A stretch of DNA of 64,000 nt from Dromaius novaehollandiae. Its lineage: Eukaryota; Chordata; Aves; Casuariiformes; Dromaiidae. Shown piece after piece: positions 44,660 to 55,200 of the stretch. The notes below the pieces were generated by a model that worked only from the letters and a program-made list of their open reading frames with translations, did not search any database and was not told the origin of the DNA. Every line of letters starts with the position of its first letter. Positions within the stretch are counted from its first letter, which is position 1. The stretch is from NCBI RefSeq assembly GCF_036370855.1, contig NC_088099.1, positions 143,547,017 to 143,611,016 of the forward strand, written 5' to 3'. Both the position numbers and the translations under genes were made by a program.

Positions 44660-47101
44660 GGCCGCGCGGGGCCGAGGCCGAGAGAGGCCGCGCGCGGCGG
44701 GAGCAGAGGAGGCTGCCGGCCGGGCCGCGTCCCGCGCGCAGGTGCGGTTAAGGCTGCAGGCGATCGGCGGGAAGAGCGAGCTGCGCCGGCCGCGGGCGAG
44801 AGCCCCCGCGCCCCTTCCTGCGGCCGTGGCCCTGCGGGGCCCCCAGTGGGCAGCCCGCCTCGGCCGTTGCCGCGGTGCGTGTGGTCCCGGGGGAGCGTCG
44901 GCCTTCGCAGGACGGTCTTGTGATGGCGGAAGTTGGACTCTTTGGCGGGTCTGGGACTTTTTTGTTTGGTTTGGTTTTTGGTTTTTTTGACCTTACCGCC
45001 CGAGGTCGGGCCGGACTGGGTCTGACGGTGGTGAACGCCTCGATGCGGAAGGCGGCTCGTGGCGGAGGGATGAAGTGCCGGGAGACGACAGCCGTGCTCG
45101 GAGCCGTGTGGGGGCGGGAGCCTGGGGGTCTCCCCCGTCGGCGGCGGACGGCGCGCAAGAAAACTGGAAGGCTGGAACAAGGTGTTTGTTGAGCAGGGTC
45201 CTCTCACACACAGGTGAAGCAGGTAACTGACGGGGACGTTACGTCGTCACACTTCAACCCTGTCACGCTTCAGCCCAGTAGTGTGTCCTTCGCCTGAAGA
45301 CCTAAGTGCTGCTGTAACGGACAGACTCAGGTTATGTGGGCAGCATCTACTGCAGCCTTTTTCTGATGCGGGGAAAGAGGGCTTAAGCCCCCAGATCAGG
45401 TCAGTCTGAGAAGAGGGAGTAGAAAGGCAGCAGAGAGACTTCCATCTGCACTCACCCGCCCATCCTCAGTTCCCCTTCCTCCTCCAGGGACAGGACCGGA
45501 CCCCACTCATTCTTCCTGCCACCATATTCCTAACCCCCGACCTCCCTGAGGCATCTTCCTGTCCTAGGAATCAAACTGCATCACTGCTCATAATCTCTTC
45601 TTTATGAACAGTGCCATATATATAAAATGTAGATCATTATATGGGGTAGATCACTGTATTGCTTTGTGATCTTTTTAAGAAAGTTAACTAGCTGAAGGAG
45701 GAAAAATACGTCGAATTTTTAGTGTCCTAGCTGAAGGTATCTTCCATCTTTGGCTTCATCTGGTGGGGCGTGTAGTCAAAGGCATATGCAGAGGAAGATA
45801 TATTTATTTGACAACATTGTCTTGTATTCCTGGGGCCCAATTCTCATCTTTCACCTCCCGCAGTTGAAATCAAACTTGGCTCTGTAAAGTCTCTGGTATT
45901 AGGCTTGTATAAAAGTTAGCGTGGGATCACAAGCAGGCACAAATAACTGTAACTGAGTCTTGGGCCATATCTGTATTCATAGTAACTAAACAAATTAACC
46001 CAATTCACTATAAATCAGTTTTAAGTCAGTCTAAGCATAACCCCACAAAGATTCCCACCATTTTTAAATAAACAGAATAAGAAAAATATTTCAGCGAGAT
46101 TATTGGAGCTTTGTTTGAACATAACATATTAGCTAGCCTTTCTTTTCCACCATTCCCCAGTCATAGGAAAGAAACATTATGCTACCTGTCAATCCTATCA
46201 AAAGTTGTTAATGCAGCCTGAATTTTGAGTAGCAAATACTGGTATTGAAATTTTCAGTCTGTAGGCCATTATTCATAAAATGCTAGTATGAATTGTCCTG
46301 TATAATACATTTTGAAGAAGCCATAAGGCTTCATAAAACAGTGAAGAGAAATATAATCATTTATTTATTACAAGTAATGCTGTCATTTAGAATACAGAAT
46401 TACTATGTAATCTTAAAACAAGTGGAGCGTCACAGGCACATTGGTACTGTGATTTTTTTTGAGAAATAATGGTAGAAGTTAATGAAACCCTCCTGTTAAT
46501 TGCAGTAATGCTAAGATTTCTTCCCAAATATGTGTTATGCTGAAAGAGATTTTGAAACCCCCAAAAGTTACTTGTATGAGAACAGTAAATAGGATTAACC
46601 CCAACTGAGCATCCTCTTTTTAAAATACTTTTAATTATGAGAAACATTTGGATGTGCTTTTTCATTTTTACTGTATGAAATGTATAGGAAGCAGCAGAGG
46701 AGGATCACTGATGAGCACTTTTGAAAATGCCACCTTTCCCAAGGTAGAAATGCTGCTGATGTGTGATTTTACAGGAAAAAAAACAACATTTGATGCCATC
46801 TGCAGTCCTGGATCGAACCCAAACTGTAACTCAAACTGAAGTGGACTTTTTTGTTCCAGTACTGGGTCAAATACAAAACTGTCTGTAGCAGCCTGCTCTC
46901 AGGAGAGATTCTCTTAGAATGAAGTAGTCAGGAGAGTGAATTACTGTTCAGCGTCAGAGAAAGCGTTCCAAGGTCAAAGTTAGGAATATAAGTGGAAAAT
47001 GCAGTAATGAACTCTTCTGATTTGAAGTTGTTGGAGATGACAACTGTTACTTAGTTGGACTTAATTTAGATGGAGAATATACCCTGAAAATTACTTTAAC
47101 C

Positions 47102-47136
47102 AGGTAGGTAGGTAGGCAGGCAGGCAGGCAGGCAGG
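47102..47136. repeat. AGGT/AGGC tetranucleotide microsatellite
   Basis: GGTA units change to GGCA units (AGGTAGGTAGGTAGGCAGGC, continuing as AGGC), 3 kb upstream of exon 1 in intergenic DNA. Confidence 0.9.
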
Positions 47137-48881
47137 GTGCTCATAGTTTTCCAGATGAGCGTTTTGCTTCAGACTGCATATTGAACTCAAATTGAAAGTG
47201 TTGGAGTCCACCTCTAGCTGAGCAGGTCAAATAAGCCCTACCTGGTCCAACCTGATGCCCATTCTTCATGATCTACAAAATTATTATAAACTAATCTATC
47301 AGTCACTGAAAAATCAGCTAATGTTATTTCTGAACAGACCAGCCTTGCTTCCCGTAGAATACAGGCTGTGTAGAGCAAAAAGAAAATGGTCATGTAATAC
47401 ATTATCGAAAATCTAGAACTTGTCTTTGGAAGCTTACAGGAACAATTTGCATGTATTTTTCCAGTAAACTACTATTTTTCATACTGTGTTTGCTTGTTTG
47501 TTTGCATAGTGGCTGCTGGTTTTCTGTGGCGTTGTTGTAAGGATTCAGTGTAGAATTCAGCTGTCTAGATCTTTACCTCATGTTTACATTATTTGCTCCA
47601 TAGCAGCTAGTATCAATGTTGTTTGGACTTGCCAGCACTGGGCAAAGAAAATAGAGTGTACAAATAAGGTTTAACTAGGCTTGCTAATTGCAATAAGTGC
47701 CTAAAATGGCTTTCAGAAAACTATTAAAAGAAGTCTATGGGATAAAAGATATATTTATGTCAAAACAGTGTTGTAAAGCAGTTCAGTGAGAGCGCAGATG
47801 TTTGAAAACAACTGTTCTCAGTAGGCAAGGATTACCACGTATTTTTATTTGTGTATTTCTATCTCATTGATGGCTGTTGATATAAAACGCACTCCCTTGC
47901 AGTAAGTTCAAAGACAACCGCCTACCTACTAATTTTGTGATAGGTAACGTTTAATGTTAATCTTCCCCATAGACCTTCCTTTGTAGTAATCTTCTGTATC
48001 AAACTATATTTATTGGAATTTGTGCAGATCTTGATCCTTTGCTGACTTAAATGAAGCTGTTGGGTACATCAGCGTAAGCTTAACAGAGATTTTAGTGCCA
48101 CCCTCCTAATACCCCAAGTGGATCGTTTTTATGCTCTAATAACAAATTACTTTACAGCATTTACTTTTAACTGTAAGAAAGTAATTTTAAGTAACTGAAA
48201 TCCTAGTAGCAGTTTACTTTTAATGTTTCACAATAAAACCATAAAAATGCTATCTGAATAAAAGATGTTGTCATTAATAGCAACTACTTGTGGATTTCTG
48301 TCATGCTACCTGAAAACTGCAACTTATGCTCCCCAGGCAGGTCTGCTGGGATCCCTTTAGCGGCCTCAAGCTCTCAAATGCCTACAAATCACATACAACG
48401 GTAGCAGTTCAGCAGTGTAAAGGACGATGGAATATCAAGCATTTCCTGGCCACTGGGCAGGGTGTGGAGCTTAGCATGGCACTTGCTATTTGAAATGCTG
48501 ATTTGCATTTCTTTTAGAGTCATCAAAGCAGTGTGGAAACGTGTAAGAAAAAATGAGGCGCTTTATTTGTTTTCATTTTGTTCATTATGAATATAGAAAT
48601 TGTGTTTCTGAAAGATGGCTGTGTATCCTCAGAAATATTCTATGTATCTGCAACTTCAATCTCAGGCAGCAGCAGTGTGGCACACAGAATGCTGTCTCAG
48701 CCTGGAAAAGTCATTTTTAGTGGTGAAACTAGCTCAAATCATCGAAATCCTTTCTGGATTGAGACACGGAGACAGCTAAGAAGGTGGTTAAGTCTGATGA
48801 TGGACTGGAATATTAGGTTAACACTTGATTAGCAGACATTAGACTACCAATCTATTTCATAGTGATAACTCACAGTTTTGG

Positions 48882-48889
48882 AACCGGTT
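48882..48889. promoter_or_regulatory. Perfect grainyhead-family binding motif AACCGGTT
   Basis: The palindrome GAACCGGTTC at 48881-48890 contains AACCGGTT, the optimal site for GRHL dimers. It lies 4.85 kb upstream of the GRHL2 ATG. The motif is seen directly; binding is inferred. Confidence 0.4.
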
Positions 48890-51800
48890 CAATAGAATTC
48901 AATATGCAAGGATAACTTTTCTGTAGATGCTTTGATCTATGTGATAGCATTTTTTAGTGATTCACCCAAGCATTTTGAAACATGGGGAAAATATAGTTAG
49001 GTCACCTAATGACTGTAATTTTGTTTTAGTGAAACTGTAGTATGAAAAAGAATAAAAAAGCATCTCTGAAAGACAATTTAATGTGATGTGGGATCAGGAA
49101 CTCTGGAAATACCTCAAATTAAAATTCTGTGATGTCGTTATGGGGCAGAGCTGGAGCACCTAAACAGTCTGACCTGTGAGAAAAAAGTTTTGTCTGCATC
49201 TTTCTGCGGCTTTGTCCAGCTTCCTGTGTTAATCTACTGGATCACTGCATCATCACAGAACAAATCTGCAAATTCATAGACACATTTCGAGTAATCCTAA
49301 TTGGGGCTATTTTGGGATGAAGATAAAATACTCTTAGTTGGTTTAGGTTGTGAAGAGTTCCTGTGAAGGTTCAGAAGAAAGTTGTTCTATAATAACTATC
49401 TATCCTTTTCTTCTTTAGTTACTGTAATATTCATAACTTGTTTTTTAATTGCCAATAGTAGTTTAAAACCAGCTCTTTTTTTTTTCTTACAAGATTAAAA
49501 AGTCTTCTTTCTTTTATGTCACAGAATTCCCTCGGTGTACACATGAGCTGACAGTTGTTCCTGAGGCTGCAGTGGATGCCTGAGCCGGGCTGGCCTTCCC
49601 AGAGCTCAGTGGAGGCCCAGGCCTAAGGGGCTGTGACTGGGGGGTGGGAATGGCCCAGCCGGGGTTGGCCACTGAGACTGCTGCTCACTGCTCCTCTTCT
49701 CCTTGCCTGCTGGACAGGCATCCCAGCTGCTTCTCAGTCAGCTCCTGAACCATCGTGATTTACAGTGCATCATTTTAAAGGAATCTGAAATAGTTTTTCC
49801 ACGTGTTGATCACATCCCTGAGAGCTTCAAATCTGTTTGCACAGGTTATAAGGCTGTTGAGAGTTTTAAAAAAATCAAAAAAATTCCATAGGTCTAAAAT
49901 ACTGCATTGAAATAATAAGCATTCCAAAACCAATGAAGAGTGTGCCTCTTTTTGCTCTAACAATTTGCCCTAAAATAGGTGCGAGTGTTCCAGCATGCGG
50001 AAAGTGAAGGATGGTGTATAAACAATTGCTTGTTTACTTTTCCCACACTCAGGAACCAGAGTAAATGCAGCCCAAAGAATCCTTAGAAACACTTTCTAGT
50101 CAGGGCAACAGGAACTGGAAAACAAAGCTTTGGACATTATTGTCCTGTTCGCTTAAAATCAATGCAATTATCCCTTAAAATAGGTCAATACTGTAATCAA
50201 ATAGGAAGGTACTTAAGGAATCACAGCAAATGGAAAGGGCTGCTTTCCGGATCTGTTGGGAAAGAGGGTGACGTTGATAGCCCCTGGGCTGTTGCTCAGT
50301 TATCCTTTCCGCTGCCCTCAGAAGCAAGCAAATGTTATTTTACTTGAAGGGCATAAGATAAACAGAATTGTCTGGTGGCACAAAAGGAACCAGTGTTGGA
50401 GCCAGGAGATCTCTGCTGTGCCTTGTTCTATTGACAGGTCACCAGACCATGTGTCTGTCTCTTTCTGTCTAACCTTTGTCAGCTTTGGTTTTACAGAGAG
50501 GTGTAGTGGTGTCACTTTCTGCTATTTGTTGTTGTTCTCTTTTGAAGTAGAGGAGTATTTTGGAAGAAGACACTCCAACTGATTTTCTTCCCCTGGATAT
50601 GTAACATAAAGGTAGCACATAACCTTACTCCACTAGGCTTTCTGGGCAATGTAGGATCAGAGCTTGCTGGCATAACCTTGCCCTTTCTAATTGCCTGGGT
50701 TTGGTTCTTTAGTGCTCTGGAGCTTCAAGAACATTTAGTACATGACTAGGGGAAGACCCCAGTTCTAGATCCCCCGCAGCTGCTTCATCAGCCTGTCCTA
50801 TCTGGTTCGTCATCTCAGTGATACCGTGTTTATACAATGCACATACCCTGCATGCACTTACAAGCCTGCTTTATCTATACTCACACTCAGACTCTGCCGT
50901 GAAAGTAGATTTAGCTATTCCTCTCCCACTGGAAAGACTTCCTGACACCCAGGGGGATGTGGTAACTACTCTGCCTCGTTCTGCCTTGGCGTCCTTGGAC
51001 CGCTGGGCCTAGGAATCGAGCTCACGATGCATCAGTTCAACATACTGGCTCCAAGTTCCTTTGCATCTTGTTTTTCTTTTGCAGTATCAATGTTACTTCT
51101 GTGCATTATTACACTGCCTAATCCAGTATTGATTTTTTTTCTTTTTTTTAATGCAGATTGGAATTACTGGGTATTATCTGTTGTAGCTGTACTCCATGGC
51201 TGTGGCATATGCCACTTTATAACCCTACCTTTGTTTCTGAGTCCCTTGTTTAAGAAACATCCATGTTTTCTCAATTCATTCAGGATGCTGAAAGTCTTAC
51301 TGTATCATGCCTTAGACGCTGTGTGTAAATAGGAGTTGCACTGCAGTTTTGCTTCCTTCTGAGCAACTGTCTCAGAATAAACATATTTATTACATTTATG
51401 TTTTTCTCTAAATTCTTGGTTTCTTTTTCTTTTGTTCTAGGTGCATGGAAATCTTAGCTTCTCCATAAGCAAGATATAAGTATTCTGTATTGAAGAATTC
51501 TGTACTGAAGGCTCCGGCCATAGCGATACTATTTGCTTGTCTCTATTTGACTTGAAAACAGTACCTGGAGATGACTGTTTGTTTATATGGAGTGTTTGGG
51601 TGTGAGGGGCTAAGCAGGCAAATTTACATTTACATTTCTTTGCTGCTTTTTTCTCTGGCTCCCACACATAAGCAATAGCCCTGCAGGGAAGGGTGGGGGT
51701 GAGATGTGTATGTTGTTCTTTATCTCACCATAAACTTTGCTCTGAGTACTAAGACTTCTCAGGAGAAGGCAAACCATGCTTTACCATTACTGGGGTATGC

Positions 51801-52104
51801 TCTGCATAATTAATACCAAGGTTAAGATGCTTTGGAAGGGAGGCAAAAACATAGACTTTGACAGTGTCATTCCAGATTGAACTAGGTGCAGGAGGACACA
51901 TTCAAAGACTCGGGAAACCTGCCTAAGAGGGAGGCCAGACTGACATTCTTCAGTCTCCTAGCCCGAAGGCAAAGACATTATTTGATACCATGGTAAAGTT
52001 GCCGAAGCTCTCACAGCCCAGTTACCAACTGCCGGAGACAGTTCCTGATCTGTGCAACTTTCAAAGTAGGCACACAAGGCAGATGCTGGGAGGTACGTGC
52101 AGCA

Positions 52105-52200
52105 CCTCTCCATTTTATATGTGAGGTTTTCAAGCAAGAGACTTGCAAAGGTTACACGGGCAATCTGTGCAGAGCCAGGAGTTTGTTACCCCTTACCCAA
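52105..52200 (-). mobile_element. MIR SINE fragment
   Basis: The plus strand reads CTCCATTTTATATGTGAGG, then GACTTGCAAAGGTTACACGG, then GCAGAGCCAGGAGTTTGTTA and CCCC. This aligns in order with the reverse complement of MIR (CCCATTTTACAGATGAGG, ACTTGCCCAAGGTCACAC, GCAGAGCCGGGATTTGAACC). The orientation is therefore minus. The element is old and shared across amniotes. No other gene or repeat is nearby. Confidence 0.7.
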
Positions 52201-55200
52201 ATCTCAGGTTGGTGCCAGAAGCAGACAGGTAGAGCCTGACTCCTGGAAAGTACTCCTGCATTCCCAGTGAAACCAGTGAGTTCCCCAGTTCGGAATATGT
52301 TTATCTTTAAACTGCACAGACAGGGATTACATGTTTTGGCAAACTAGTGCCAGCATGCTGAGTGCTTTGCAGTTTCTGAGCCCTTGAAACACCATCATGC
52401 CTAACTGCTTGTTAAACCTGCCACCAAGCAGAATCCCTCAGCCCTTCTGTGGGCTCCCAGGCAACCCCTGGGAGAATGCAAGGCATCTTTCTCAGCCTAG
52501 CCTTGCCTTATTTTGCTTAAATCACTGGAAAAAATGAAGGTAGAGTTTATAGGGGAAAAATCATTCAGGGTAAATTGCACTCACAAAATAGACAAACTGC
52601 ATTTGAAATGTAGGATTTTAAATCCAAATGTCTTCATATTGTTGTATCAAAGTCAGTCAGTTTAGCCTTTGTGTAGCACAGGTTGAATGTAAGTGCTGCA
52701 GTGATAACTCTAAGATGACATTAGCATGTAGACAGGACAACTGAGGGTGCAGGATCATACTTGGCTTCAAGTTCAGGTCTTACCTTGGGTGTAGTGGAGT
52801 CCATCCCCACTAGGATTTTATAGCCCTTGATAAAATATTTCTAAGTTTATTTCTCTCCTGTACTACGTGGACATGCTAGCACTGAGCCTGGCACCACAAT
52901 ACAGTGGAGTAGGAAGTAATCTCTTAGTGGAGATTTCCCTGGTATCCCCAAGGTTGTAAAGATGAGCATGCAGCAACTTGGGTGAAAAACAGTACACAAG
53001 AGAAAAGTAGAAGGTGCTATCACCCTGGTTCTCCTGTAATCTCATTTGTAAGGTCATCAGTGAGAATGTGTTGTATAACTGCATGCGTCAGCCCTCCTTC
53101 TTATGGCAAAGTTGAGTAAATCAGGGTTTTTTAGATTTCTAACAGATAAAAGCATTGAAGTCACCACTGGTTGGCATAAGCCAGCAGAAAAACATGTGGC
53201 TGCCGAAAGGGGTTTTCTCTCCTTATCCTGGGTCATCCATTTCTGCTGTCTTGTGTCACAGCAGCAGCAGCCTTGATCATTCATCTACCTGAAAACTGAT
53301 GTTTTTTTATAAGGTTACTTTTTAGTCCATAAAGCTCCATTACCAAGCTGCAGGAATGCTGGAGCCAAGAAAAGGAAGGGGACAGAAATACACAGAGACA
53401 GAGATGTAGGGCAGGTCCACCTCTTTTGGCGGCAGCGTGGTTTTAGCTTGAATTAAAATAATTATGAAAGTGCAGAAGTGGTAGTCTCTTCTGTTCGGGG
53501 TGAATAAAAACCTTCCAGGTGACAAGCATGGGAGATTAATTACAGCCTTTGTATGGCCAGGTTCTTCTCCTGGAGTCACACACGTGGCCAGCTCACACGG
53601 TTTCTCTTGGCATTAGAGAAACATGGCATGACCGGCAGCTTTGAGAGCATCTGCTTCTTGAATGTTTCAGCCTCCACCGCTCCAGAGTGGTGGTGAATTT
53701 CTGCAAGTGCAAGACAAACAGCATCAGCATCACTCTGTAGATCTGGTGAAGCTATTTTAATAGCTATTTTAATAGCTTCACTATTCATGGATGTGTATGG
53801 ATGAGCACAGCTATCTGATCAACCAGGTATTCTGTAAGTTGCAGGTGAAATGACTGTCTTGTCTTTGAAAGGTATTCTGTATGGAAGGTGCTGTGCCTAG
53901 TTCTTATAGACAGTACAATGAAGAACATCAATCATTTAAGTTGCCCTTTGCAGTGCAGCTTTCTTGTTAGTTTTGGAAGTGATTTTGCAGTTGGCTAGTG
54001 CTCAAATTGTGTTAGTCTCTGACAGCCCAGGGGTTAGATTCGATACTTTGACCCTCCAAACCAAGCCTAGCAAGATGACATGGAGGGGCAAAACATTTCC
54101 TCAGGATCTGTGCTGTTCTCTTTGGGTTCCAGAGCTTCCACCAGGGCAGGGAGAGGGGAAGGGAGACCAAAGAGATCTGAAAATCTTCAGTGTAAACAAG
54201 GCCAATTAAACACACATCAATTACCCAGTGTAAACAAATAATCAAAGTATAATGGGCAGAACCTTTGGAGCCGGAGGAGGGTGCTTTGAAGTGCCTAAGC
54301 AGCCTTTGTTCAGAGATTGCTTATTAATGCAGAGAATTGCACCAGCAGCAGCTGTCGGCTCTGTTGAGTATAGCTTGGTAGCAATGACAATGGAGCTGTG
54401 TAGATTGGGAGTTGGAGGTCCGTGATATGATGAAATACCAACAGCAGTGGGGCAGTAGCCAGTGGCAACCTGGCTCTAGGCCTGTTTGTATCAGCCAACA
54501 CTTATGAATGATGGCAATGTGAAGAGAAGGCTTTTTGTTACATACGTGTGTAGTCATTGGATTTGTGTCCAGGAAACTGCCTGGCCTACACTTTGCTGAC
54601 TGGTCACGTTCCCAGTAAGTCTGCAGTCTCTTTTGACTTTAGGTCTCTCTAAGCCCTAGTGTAATCCTTTCCTCAGAGTTACACCACTTTTTCAGAAGGC
54701 CTGATCTTATGGCCAGTGGAGTCCACTGAGGATCTTTCTAACTTTTTGTGAGCTATGGTCAGGCCCTATAAGGCTGAGTTCAGTCTGCTGTCTGCAGGCA
54801 GATTCTGCTATCTACAAAATCCCGAGGGCTGCAGCAGCTTCCCCAGCCATGGTCTGCTATAGAAGAGGAATTGAACAGAAGGATTTCTCTGCACGTTCTT
54901 CCCCCTGTGCCACATGCTCGCTCCTGTTGTAACGTTCCTAAACATTTGCTATATACAGCTCCGGTCCTGTCTGGGATCGACCTGTGCTGGTTTTGCCCTC
55001 CTACGCTCAGTAGTGCTGCATAGAGGCTGCTTCCTGTAGACCTGACATATCTATGTAATAAGGGCGGACATTTAAACCCTAGCTGCAAAAATGAACGCCA
55101 GTTTTGTAGCAGTACCTGCATGATTTCTGACATATCCTGAGAATGAATACAAGTCATACCCAGGTTAACATAAATGTGTCTCACTCTCATCTGGGAGGAG

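Larger units (their letters stand above)
42400..45200. promoter_or_regulatory. CpG island over GRHL2 exon 1
   Basis: The sequence is very rich in G, C and CpG from about 42.4 kb, densest at 42.72-43.6 and 44.2-45.15 kb, in contrast to the AT-rich flanks. It covers coding exon 1, the inferred 5' UTR and the first 1.6 kb of intron 1. It contains a CGG run at 43258-43277 and a 7-bp minisatellite at 44611-44659. Long open frames across it on both strands are a composition effect. No TATA box was seen upstream of exon 1, which fits a CpG-island promoter. The edges are judged by eye. Confidence 0.9.

Noticed and set aside
44582-45192. Plus-strand frames opposite the GRHL2 promoter
   Set aside because: Composed of minisatellite and GC-rich translation. 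A divergent noncoding RNA is possible, but a protein is not supported.
49555-49720. GC-rich block in intergenic DNA, possibly a repeat or exon
   Set aside because: It matched no family or protein that I know and has no supported splice sites.
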